Source of the DNA: Gammaproteobacteria bacterium
GTDB taxonomy: Bacteria > Pseudomonadota > Gammaproteobacteria > Steroidobacterales > MnTg04
Direction: 5' to 3'
DNA length: 16,279 nucleotides
NCBI GenBank assembly: GCA_027297845.1
Contig: JAPUHG010000272.1
Span: 1 to 16,279, forward strand
Position 1 is the first letter of the stretch, and each line of letters begins with the position of its first letter. A model generated the notes under the pieces. It saw only the letters and a program-made list of their open reading frames with translations. It searched no databases and was not told the origin of the DNA. Both the position numbers and the translations under genes were made by a program. Positions 1 to 6,836 of this stretch are shown here, piece by piece.

Positions 1-51
1 AAAGCACACGGTCGCCAGCTTAAGGTTAGCAAAGAAACTATCCGCCTCTAG
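1..51 (+). pseudogene. 3' tail of a plus-strand reading frame, possibly a truncated ISNCY-like transposase
   Basis: From the first base, frame 1 is open and translates to KAHGRQLKVSKETIRL before a TAG at 49-51. From memory of the family, this resembles the segment of ISNCY-type transposases just before the catalytic core, where an 'HG..LS.ETLR.WM' pattern is usual. The stop falls where a Trp codon (TGG) is expected, and the next bases (PGLV in frame) lightly resemble the following AGLW, as if a short piece were deleted. Only 16 residues are visible, so it may instead be the genuine C-terminus of an unrelated gene converging on bioD. No terminator is visible between it and the bioD stop at 85. 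Confidence 0.25.
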
Positions 52-84
52 CCCGGATTGGTCATGAATGCGCTCGCGCCCCAA

Positions 85-771
85 TCAGCGGGCGATTTTT
101 CGTGCCGCCGGGTGCAGTTGCCTGGCGAGTTGCTGCCGGTCCAGTCGTGGCTGCCAGCGTATGACTGCGAGGCAGTCCGCCGGAATTTTTTTCTCCAGGG
201 TATGCACGGTCGCTGTCAGATCGGCGGTGGACCCGTCACACTCGTTGCCGATCCAGCCGGCCAGGCGAAGCCCCTTCTCCTTTAGCGATTCGACGCTCAT
301 TGCAGCGTGATTGATACAGCCTGGGCGCAGGCCAACGACCAGCAATATCGGAAAGCCGATCGCCAGGGCCAGATCCGCAGCCGTATCGGTGCGGGTTATT
401 GGAGTTTGCACACCGCCGGGTCCTTCGATCAGCAGCCAGTCGGCTCTCCTGGATAGACTGACCGATTGTGCAGCCAGTTCATCGATGGTGAGATCGACCC
501 GGTTTTGCAAAGCCGAAACGACGGGTTCCGAGATCGTTTCCAGCGCTACCGGGTTGACTTCCCTGTAGCTCGCATCCTGGTTCATGGCAGCAATCAGGCT
601 TTCCGCATCTTCACTCCGCAAACCGTCCGCAGTCTGCCAGCAACCGGTAGCGACCGGCTTCATCGCCAGCGTGGTATACCCTCCGGCACCCAGCGCCTGC
701 AGCAAGGCACTGGTGATCAGCGTCTTGCCGACACCGATATCAGTCCCGGTAATAAATAGTCCTCGGCTCAT
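85..771 (-). CDS. bioD: ATP-dependent dethiobiotin synthetase BioD
   Basis: This enzyme closes the ureido ring: 7,8-diaminopelargonate + CO2 + ATP give dethiobiotin, the penultimate step of biotin synthesis in the cytoplasm. The 228-residue protein has the expected length. It shows the family P-loop GTDIGVGKT at residues 9-17, the substrate lysine in MKPVATG (K38), the second nucleotide/metal motif as IEGPGG around E116 (EGAGG in most members, so one Ala-to-Pro change), and the late motif VVGLRPGCINHA. The ATG at 771 lies 5 nt after the bioC stop, so the two are almost certainly one transcript. No other biotin gene follows. Confidence 0.95.
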   Translation of the reverse strand: MSRGLFITGTDIGVGKTLITSALLQALGAGGYTTLAMKPVATGCWQTADGLRSEDAESLIAAMNQDASYREVNPVALETISEPVVSALQNRVDLTIDELAAQSVSLSRRADWLLIEGPGGVQTPITRTDTAADLALAIGFPILLVVGLRPGCINHAAMSVESLKEKGLRLAGWIGNECDGSTADLTATVHTLEKKIPADCLAVIRWQPRLDRQQLARQLHPAARKIAR

Positions 772-776
772 CGAAC

Positions 777-1652
777 TCAGTCCTTTTTGCGTAGACCGAT
801 GCCACCGACGGGGATTCGGAACTCACCCGGGGCAGCCGGGCGGGCTCGTTTTTCAATCGGCCCCCAGGCTTGGCCGTAAACCACCTCATAGGTGGCGGGG
901 AGTTTCTCCTGGTTCCGAAAACCCTCGTAGGCATCCGCCAGTGCAATGACATTCTGCTCGCTGACCCGCTTTGGCATTGTGCCGTGGATCACGTTTTCCG
1001 CACCGGTGTGAATCAAGTCATCCAGTAGTTTCTGCACATTTTCATAGGTAAGCGTGAAATACTCCGCGTCCATGACGGGTTCCACCAGTCCGCTGTGTAC
1101 CAGGGCATCGCCGACATCATGCATATCGGCAAAATCCAGCAAGCGTGGCTGAGAATCTGTCGCCAGGCAGGCGTGGCGCAACTCGTACAGCGTATCCGGA
1201 CCATAACTGCTGAAGCTGAGGAGACCGCGAGGTTTCAGCACCCGGTAGAATTCTTCGAACACCCGGTCCGTGTCGGACACCCAGGGCAGGACGAGACTGC
1301 AGAAAATCAGGTCGACACTGTCATTTCGCAGCGGGAGCCTGGCTAAATCTGCACAGGCCGAATGCTGCTCATCGACCGCAGCCGCAGCGATCATCTGCTC
1401 GGCAAAATCGACCGCAAGAATCCGGCTTGCGGGATACCGCCGCGTAAGATCCGGAATCGCCCGGCAGGTGCCGGCCCCAGCATCCAGGATCAGCTTCGGT
1501 TCGAGGCGTACCAGGTCCAGCCTTTGCAACAGCCGCTCCATGACCTCCAGCTCCAGCACCGCCGACTGGTCATAGCTTTCGGCAGACTCATTGAAGGCCT
1601 GCCGGACCAGCGCCGCTTTCGGTCGGCTGGCTTTGTCCGGCCCGGGACTCAT
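777..1652 (-). CDS. bioC: malonyl-ACP O-methyltransferase BioC
   Basis: BioC methylates the free carboxyl of malonyl-ACP with SAM, so that fatty-acid synthase can build the pimeloyl chain of biotin. The 291 residues carry a class I methyltransferase fold. The N-terminal AFNESAESYDQSA stretch is typical of BioC. Motif I is DAGAGTC at 57-63, where the last Gly of the usual GxGTG is Cys. The acidic residue of motif II follows as AVDFAEQMI (about 80-88), then LPWVSD and a LKPRGLLSFSSYGPDTL stretch that fits BioC well. It starts the bioC-bioD pair. A nine-codon mini-frame upstream overlaps its ATG by four bases. No strong ribosome binding site is seen, only an A-rich run. The family assignment is firm; BioC rather than another SAM enzyme is supported by the adjacent bioD. 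Confidence 0.92.
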   Translation of the reverse strand: MSPGPDKASRPKAALVRQAFNESAESYDQSAVLELEVMERLLQRLDLVRLEPKLILDAGAGTCRAIPDLTRRYPASRILAVDFAEQMIAAAAVDEQHSACADLARLPLRNDSVDLIFCSLVLPWVSDTDRVFEEFYRVLKPRGLLSFSSYGPDTLYELRHACLATDSQPRLLDFADMHDVGDALVHSGLVEPVMDAEYFTLTYENVQKLLDDLIHTGAENVIHGTMPKRVSEQNVIALADAYEGFRNQEKLPATYEVVYGQAWGPIEKRARPAAPGEFRIPVGGIGLRKKD

Positions 1653-1835
1653 CTTTTTTGCTTATCGAGGTTTGCCATGATCCGTTCATTATTCAACGTT
1701 CGCGCACCGTGTTTCTACCCGGATGGAGTCAAGCGGCATATCTGGGCTATGAGAGCCGCAAGAGAGCTGGCGGCGAGGATCTGTTAATCGGATGCTCGCC
1801 ATGTGCATTGGACGTCAGTTGCGTGGTCAAAGTGA

Positions 1836-2561
1836 ATGTCAGTACATGTCAGCCGCCTGTTGCGGATGCAGGCCATGTTACTAAAGTCGCGTTGTGTGCT
1901 TTGCGATGGTCCCGGGATGGCGGAACCCGCGCTGGATTTGTGCGCCGGGTGCTATCGTGAATTGCCTCGCCTGCTCAACGGTTGCGAAATCTGCGCCCGG
2001 CCGCTGGCCGGCAATGGGCTGATTTGCGGATCCTGCCAGAAAAACCCGCCGCCATTCGCCCGGGTCATCGCACCCTATCGCTACGCCTGGCCGATAGACA
2101 AAATGATTCAGCAGTTCAAATTCGGCGGCAACCTGGCAATGGGCCGGGTCCTGGGTTGCCTGCTGGCCCGCCATCTGGACAGCGTTCGAGCGCTTGCTGC
2201 GCAGCCGGCGTCTGGCTCGTTCGTCGTCGTGCCCGTCCCTTTGCACCGTCGCCGACTGTGGCAACGAGGCTTTAACCAGGCCACCGAGCTGGCTCGCGCT
2301 TTGACGCTGTACCTGCCGGTTGTTGTGCGTAGCGATCTGTGTGCCCGGGTTCGCGACACGCCAGCGCAAGTTGGCAAGCACGCGGACGAGCGGCAAAAAA
2401 ATGTGCGTCATGCGTTTGCCCTGCGCGCCAAGGCGATCCCCGGGCAGGTCGTGATACTGGACGATGTGATGACAACCGGCAGCACCTGCGCCGAACTTGC
2501 CCGTATCTTAAAAAAGCAGGGCTGCGGACAAGTGCTGGTCTGGTGCCTGGCCCGTGCATGA
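1836..2561 (+). CDS. comF: ComF/GntX-family phosphoribosyltransferase-fold protein
   Basis: This protein has an N-terminal zinc-ribbon-like part followed by a type I phosphoribosyltransferase domain. Homologues are needed for DNA uptake in competent bacteria (ComFC) or are linked to gluconate use (GntX); no catalytic reaction is settled. Two four-cysteine sets are visible (C20, C23, C36, C39 and C50, C53, C64, C67). The PRPP-binding loop VVILDDVMTTGST lies at 205-217 and the VPVPLHRRRLWQRGFNQA segment at 132-149. The family is usually 220-245 residues, matching 241. The start is uncertain: ATGs at 1836, 1866 and 1875 are all possible and none has a good ribosome site; 1875 would leave five residues before the first CxxC. 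It is divergent from bioC, and its TGA overlaps the ATG of the next gene. Confidence 0.88.
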   Translation: MSVHVSRLLRMQAMLLKSRCVLCDGPGMAEPALDLCAGCYRELPRLLNGCEICARPLAGNGLICGSCQKNPPPFARVIAPYRYAWPIDKMIQQFKFGGNLAMGRVLGCLLARHLDSVRALAAQPASGSFVVVPVPLHRRRLWQRGFNQATELARALTLYLPVVVRSDLCARVRDTPAQVGKHADERQKNVRHAFALRAKAIPGQVVILDDVMTTGSTCAELARILKKQGCGQVLVWCLARA

Positions 2562-3187
2562 GGCTTGCCGCTGCGGTAAGACAGCGTTATTTTGACCGGA
2601 TGAGGCCACGAAACAGGCAAGAGGATTGGCAGGAAAGCCGCTCATTCGATCCTCAGCGAAGGCGGTTCCTGGGCGGGCTCGCGGGCGCCGCATGGTTGGC
2701 GGGCACAGGCGGAGTCGTGTCCGGCTGCAGCTCTAGCAATGTGCTGAGAGTTCCGTTAGCCGCGGTCGAGGCCGATCTTCTGCGCGTGCTGGCGCCATCC
2801 GTGTTACACGGTCTTTTGCCGATCCAGCCCAACGAACGCACAGACAGCCTGAATGAACTTCTGTCCGCGGTTTCAACCAGCGTTTCCAGCTTAAGCGGTG
2901 ACAGTCGCGAACAACTGGCACGCTTGCTGGCCGCGTTGGATTATCGCGTTACCCGCTGGTTGTTGACCGGCCTGTGGAAACCTCTGGCGGAGGCCAGTAT
3001 CGAAGAGATCGACGAATTTCTGAACAACTGGCGCAACTCTTCGATCGGACGCTTTAACCTGGCTTACCGGACCTTGACCCGGTTGCTGGTAAACAATTGG
3101 TTTGTATTGCCCGCCCATTTCGCCCAGGCCGGTTACCCGGGGCCACCATCGTGGGCTGTCGAGCTGAATGTCCTGCGAGATGTCTAG
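2558..3187 (+). CDS. Tat-exported lipoprotein, gluconate-dehydrogenase-subunit-3-like partner of the GMC enzyme
   Basis: This is a small (209-residue) protein with a twin-arginine signal. RRRFLGG lies at 34-40, a hydrophobic Ala/Gly stretch follows, then VVSGC ending at C57, which is a lipobox. It should therefore be exported folded and lipidated. The mature part is helical, with no cofactor motif, and ends in a YPGPPSW segment. Length, signal and position fit the small subunit of membrane GMC dehydrogenases (gluconate 2-dehydrogenase subunit 3 type), which in known systems carries the signal-less flavoprotein out of the cell. The start at 2558 is chosen because its ATG shares ATGA with the comF stop. 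An ATG at 2600 would give a more usual signal length with RRR at 20-22, and no clear ribosome site decides between them. The GMC gene follows after 3 nt. Confidence 0.75.
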   Translation: MRLAAAVRQRYFDRMRPRNRQEDWQESRSFDPQRRRFLGGLAGAAWLAGTGGVVSGCSSSNVLRVPLAAVEADLLRVLAPSVLHGLLPIQPNERTDSLNELLSAVSTSVSSLSGDSREQLARLLAALDYRVTRWLLTGLWKPLAEASIEEIDEFLNNWRNSSIGRFNLAYRTLTRLLVNNWFVLPAHFAQAGYPGPPSWAVELNVLRDV

Positions 3188-3190
3188 GCA

Positions 3191-4777
3191 ATGATCGCGG
3201 CACATCATCATGTGGTTGACGGCGCACGCCTGCAAACCGATCAGCAGCTTGAAGCCGATGTCGTCATCGTTGGCACCGGTGCCGGCGGTGGCGTGGCCGC
3301 CGAGTTGCTGGCGAGATCGGGTCTGCGCGTCATCATGCTCGAGACGGGTCCTTTGCAGGTCGCCCGGGACTTCGATATGCAGGAGCAAAGAGCCTACAAC
3401 CGTCTCTATGCCGAAGGCGGCAATCTGACCACCGCCGACTACAGTATCGCGCTACTGCGTGGGCGAGCGGTCGGCGGCGGCACCACGGTCAACTGGACCA
3501 CCAGTTTGCGCACCCCCGTGCAGACCGTCGAATACTGGGTGGATCGTTTTGGCTTGCCGGAGGTTGCGGAGGAAAAAATTGCTCCCTGGTTCGACTGGGC
3601 GGAGCGGCGATTCAATATCAAACCCTGGGAGGTCGCACCGAATGCGAATAATGAGGTACTGAAAACCGGTTGTGAAAAACTCGGCCTGGAGTGGGCCGTT
3701 ATTCCTCGCAACGTGAAAGGCTGCGCCGATCTGGGTTATTGCGGTATGGGCTGCCCACTGGGCGCCAAGCAGTCGATGCTGGTGACGACGATACCGAGCG
3801 CCCTCGAATATGGCGCCAGTCTTTATGCTCGAACCCGCGCCTGGAAGCTCGAGATCAGACACGGAAATGTCGAGGCGCTGATCGCGCAGGCGCTGGATGA
3901 GCAGAGCATCAACCCGACCGGCGTCAATATTCGTATCCGGGCAAAACACTACTTGCTGGCGGGTGGAGCAATCCAGAGCCCCGCGCTGCTGATGCGTTCC
4001 GGCGCACCCGATCCCTACCGGGTCCTCGGCAAGCGCAGTTTCCTGCACCCGGTCAACACCAGTCTCGCACGCATGCCGATGGCGGTGGATGCTTTTTTTG
4101 GCGCGCCGCAAAGCATTTACAGCGATCACTATCAATGGCCGGATGGCGCCGAGGGTCCGGCTGGGTTCAAGCTCGAAGTCCCGCCGATACACCCGGGTCT
4201 CGCCGCCGGCATCCTGGGCTGGCATGGCGAGAAACTTGCGGGTGAAATGAAGGAGTTGCCGAGGATCAACGCGCTACTCGCTTTGCAGCGCGATGGTTTC
4301 GATAAACAAAGCCCGGGTGGCGTGGTGGAACTGCAAAGCGATGAGCGCGGTGTCCTGGACTATCCATTGAATGAGCACTTATGGGATGGCGTACGCCGGG
4401 CCTGGCACGCGATGGCAGAAATTCAGTTTGCCGCCGGGGCGCAAGCGGTGATGCCCGGTCATCTCGATGCCGGGTTTGCAACCAGCCTCGCAGGCGTCAG
4501 CGCACAGATCGATCGTTTGCCGCTGGAGCCCTACAAGGCGGCACTGTTTAGCGCTCACCTGATGGGCGGTTGTGGCATGGGAGCGAACCCGCGCGAATCG
4601 GTGATTGCAGCCAGCGGCAGGCATCATCAACTCGAAAACCTGACCGTCGTCGATGGTTCTGTTTTTCCGACCAGCGTGGGCGCCAATCCACAACTTTCGA
4701 TATTCGCTCAGGCGGCCCGCATGACGACCGGGCTGGCGCGAGAAATGCAGCCAGGCGCATTAGCAGACTTACCCTGA
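3191..4777 (+). CDS. GMC-family FAD-dependent alcohol/sterol oxidoreductase
   Basis: This 528-residue glucose-methanol-choline flavoprotein has its ADP-binding motif in VVIVGTGAGGGVAAELLA (about 24-41), with the ribose-binding acid in IMLETG (E51). GRAVGGGTTVNW at 91-102 is the second FAD signature. Near the C-terminus, H456 (in AHLMGGCGMG) and N499 (in SVGANPQLS) match the catalytic His/Asn pair of cholesterol oxidase and related enzymes. A cysteine cluster, C178, C184 and C188, leads into MGCPLGAKQS; this resembles the Cys-rich segment of long-chain alcohol oxidases. The substrate cannot be read from the sequence: long-chain alcohol, sterol or sugar acid are all possible. It has no signal peptide, so export by riding with the preceding Tat lipoprotein is inferred. 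No cytochrome c subunit is encoded nearby, so the electron acceptor is unknown. Confidence 0.9.
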   Translation: MIAAHHHVVDGARLQTDQQLEADVVIVGTGAGGGVAAELLARSGLRVIMLETGPLQVARDFDMQEQRAYNRLYAEGGNLTTADYSIALLRGRAVGGGTTVNWTTSLRTPVQTVEYWVDRFGLPEVAEEKIAPWFDWAERRFNIKPWEVAPNANNEVLKTGCEKLGLEWAVIPRNVKGCADLGYCGMGCPLGAKQSMLVTTIPSALEYGASLYARTRAWKLEIRHGNVEALIAQALDEQSINPTGVNIRIRAKHYLLAGGAIQSPALLMRSGAPDPYRVLGKRSFLHPVNTSLARMPMAVDAFFGAPQSIYSDHYQWPDGAEGPAGFKLEVPPIHPGLAAGILGWHGEKLAGEMKELPRINALLALQRDGFDKQSPGGVVELQSDERGVLDYPLNEHLWDGVRRAWHAMAEIQFAAGAQAVMPGHLDAGFATSLAGVSAQIDRLPLEPYKAALFSAHLMGGCGMGANPRESVIAASGRHHQLENLTVVDGSVFPTSVGANPQLSIFAQAARMTTGLAREMQPGALADLP

Positions 4778-4855
4778 GCTGAAGCGATAGCTTCTGGCTA
4801 CCGAAGCGAAAGTTTGCCAGACTCCACGCAGCCATTTTTGAAAACGAGTTCTCCA

Positions 4856-5131
4856 ATGCCCGCCAGAAATCTTTGTCTTTCCCTGTGCTGTTGTTTGCTC
4901 CTGGCGAGCTGCGCCGGCAAGCCATTTTCCGAAACCTGCCCGGAAGAATTGTCGCGCGGCTGGCAGGAAATGGACCTGGCAAAAGCTAAAGGTGTCGATG
5001 GTACCGTCAGTCTTGCCAAGGGCGCCGGTTTGCTGGCCGCCGCAAAAGGCATGGAAATGGCCGAAAAATACGAACGCTGTTATGAGTTGGCCAAAGAAGC
5101 GCGGGCCGAGATAAAGAAATCCCGCGGTTGA
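4856..5131 (+). CDS. small lipoprotein of unknown function
   Basis: This 91-residue protein begins with a short lipoprotein signal whose lipobox LLASC places the lipidated cysteine at C19. Four of the first nineteen residues are Cys (C7, C11, C12, C13) before that site. The mature part is about 72 residues, rich in Ala, Lys and Glu and likely two amphipathic helices, with one pair of cysteines (C28 and C75) that could form a disulfide in the periplasm. The frame extends back to a TTG at 4814, but the ATG at 4856 is preferred because it starts directly at the signal peptide. It lies 78 nt after the GMC gene on the same strand, so it may belong to that unit. I recognise no named family; a vague likeness to other small proteobacterial lipoproteins of similar composition is not enough to name it. 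Confidence 0.72.
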   Translation: MPARNLCLSLCCCLLLASCAGKPFSETCPEELSRGWQEMDLAKAKGVDGTVSLAKGAGLLAAAKGMEMAEKYERCYELAKEARAEIKKSRG

Positions 5132-5473
5132 TTTAGCCTGCTTGTTTGCCGACGCGCGGAAACCGTACAGCGTCAGGGGAGATAGTCTAATCACAATGAG
5201 GGGCAGGAACCGTCTACAAGACTGTCACAGTACTTGCGTGGCGCCTCGGATCTCGTCAAAGCGCGTGGGTTTTTCTACGATATTCACACAATCATTTTGA
5301 GAGTGCTGCCCCGATAGCGACAAGCAACCTTCGTCTGATGGTCGCGAAAGACGGGTCTCTTTGACTTCGAATCGCTGGCATTCGCTAACTTGACAGTCTC
5401 CTGGAGCTGTTGTCGAATTGATTGCTTGGTTTGCTAGTATCAGACGTCACCAGGGTAAAACAAGAAGAACGAA
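5132..5473. other. 342-nt stretch without a recognisable gene
   Basis: No open frame with protein-like composition is seen on either strand. Contents noted: a candidate promoter for the permease at 5390-5418, a small inverted repeat CGAAT/ATTCG at 5368-5384, and a GACGC/GCGTC pair near the left end. No riboswitch, tRNA or terminator with a T-run is recognised. The region is less GC-rich by eye than the flanking genes, and may be a junction left by an insertion or deletion. Confidence 0.5.
5390..5418 (+). promoter_or_regulatory. candidate sigma-70 promoter for the APC permease
   Basis: A perfect -35 hexamer TTGACA (5390-5395) is followed after 17 nt by TCGAAT (5413-5418), four of six matches to the -10 consensus. 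It lies about 55 nt upstream of the permease TTG start and points the right way. The weak -10 keeps this tentative. Confidence 0.35.
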
Positions 5474-6772
5474 TTGGCCGGGACTGGCAATACAACAAAA
5501 CTGAGACGCGACATCGGCATTTTTGGTGCGTCGTTTCTCGCTCTGAACTCGATGATCGGTGCGGGCATATTCGCACTTCCTGGCAGGATCGCCGTAAACG
5601 CGGGCTTGCATAGCCCGTGGCTGTTTCTGGTTATTGGCGCACTGTTCATCACTATTGTGCTGACGTTCGCAGAACTATCAAGCTATTACGATCAGACCGG
5701 TGGACCGGTTCTATACGCCAGCGACGCATTCGGTTCATTCGCCGGTTTTAGTACCGGCTGGGCTATTTATATTAGCCGTATGACAGCCGTCGCTGCGAAC
5801 GCCAACGTCATGGCAACCTATCTCGCCTCGTTGCACGACGTATTCGCCAGCGACCTTGCTCGCGGCACGATTATCACTACTGTCACGGTTGGCCTGGCCT
5901 GGGCAAACGTAATGGGCGTTCGCGATGGCGTGCGAACAATGGCTGTCTTCACGTTCCTGAAGGTCACACCGCTTGTACTGATGGTCCTGTTGGGATTGCA
6001 GCACGTCACGGGCGCTACACTGCTGCCGGATGGAGCATTTTTCTTTGAGGGCTTTGGCGATACAACGTTGTTATTGATCTACGCCTATGTCGGATTTGAA
6101 ACACTCGGCATTACAGCAGGAGAGACGTCGCAGCCACGGCGCACGCTTCCCAAAGCCTATGTCGGCAGCATGCTGGGAACCAGCCTGTTGTATTTCCTCG
6201 TCGTGCTCGTTTTTGTATCGGTCATTCCGGCGGAAAACTACGCGGGCGCAACACTGGTCGACGTCGGCCGCTCGATTGCGGGACCGCTTGGCGCGATCGT
6301 CATCACATTGACCGCCGTTTTTTCGATTGGCGGAAACCTTTCGAGCGCAATACTCTGTGCGCCCAGATTAACCTTTGCCATGGCCGAAAAAGGCATGTTG
6401 CCGGCCTGGTTCGGCCGTGTACATGCCAAGTATGCGACACCAGCCCATTCCATCCTGTTTATGAGCAGCATGGCACTAATATTGGCGCTGACGGGTTCAT
6501 TCGTAAAACTGGCGCTCGCAAGTTCAGTTGTCCGGCTGCTGGGTTACGTTATCTGTATCGCATCGCTGCCGTCGATTCGCCGTAATGCAGATGCTGATGC
6601 ACGGCGGCGGGCATTTCAGCTTAAGGGTGGTTATGCAATCCCTGTGATCGCTCTCCTTATCTGCTTTTGGTTACTGGCCCAGTCGAAGTCCGAATCCTGG
6701 ATTGCAGTGTCCATTCTGCTCGGTATAGGTTGGCTTTTTTATGCAATTGAGAACTGGACCGCATCAGAATAA
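5474..6772 (+). CDS. APC-superfamily amino-acid permease
   Basis: This is an inner-membrane amino-acid transporter of the amino acid-polyamine-organocation superfamily, 432 residues with about twelve hydrophobic segments, which is usual for the YjeH-like length class. The hallmark of the first helix, NSMIGAGIFALPG, is at about 25-37. It is followed by FAELSSYYDQTGGPVLYASD, which fits the conserved TM2-TM3 region. Substrate and direction (uptake, exchange or export) cannot be deduced. The only workable start is TTG at 5474, because an in-frame TAA sits at 5456-5458 and the next Met lies inside the first helix. The ribosome site is weak (AAGAAGAAC). It stands alone, with a 342-nt gap before it and a convergent ubiA 64 nt after it, and shows no functional tie to its neighbours. 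Confidence 0.88.
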   Translation: MAGTGNTTKLRRDIGIFGASFLALNSMIGAGIFALPGRIAVNAGLHSPWLFLVIGALFITIVLTFAELSSYYDQTGGPVLYASDAFGSFAGFSTGWAIYISRMTAVAANANVMATYLASLHDVFASDLARGTIITTVTVGLAWANVMGVRDGVRTMAVFTFLKVTPLVLMVLLGLQHVTGATLLPDGAFFFEGFGDTTLLLIYAYVGFETLGITAGETSQPRRTLPKAYVGSMLGTSLLYFLVVLVFVSVIPAENYAGATLVDVGRSIAGPLGAIVITLTAVFSIGGNLSSAILCAPRLTFAMAEKGMLPAWFGRVHAKYATPAHSILFMSSMALILALTGSFVKLALASSVVRLLGYVICIASLPSIRRNADADARRRAFQLKGGYAIPVIALLICFWLLAQSKSESWIAVSILLGIGWLFYAIENWTASE

Positions 6773-6836
6773 AACGGTGCCGGTGTTCACATATTGACTT
6801 ATTTCTGCCGGGCAGCCCGCTATTCCCAACAGGCTT

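Noticed and set aside
1780..1815. CTGTTAATC near 1781 as a BirA-type biotin operator half-site
   Set aside because: Only one poor half-site; no GGTTTACA-like partner at the proper spacing.
3452..4225. 257-codon minus-strand frame opposite the GMC gene
   Set aside because: Antisense to a gene with intact FAD and active-site motifs; composition is that of a shadow frame.
5366..5373. TTCGAATC resembling a tRNA T-loop
   Set aside because: No matching T-stem, anticodon arm or acceptor stem around it.
6773..6836. Terminator between the convergent permease and ubiA genes
   Set aside because: The only inverted repeat (CGGGC/GCCCG) has a loop too small and no T-run on either side.
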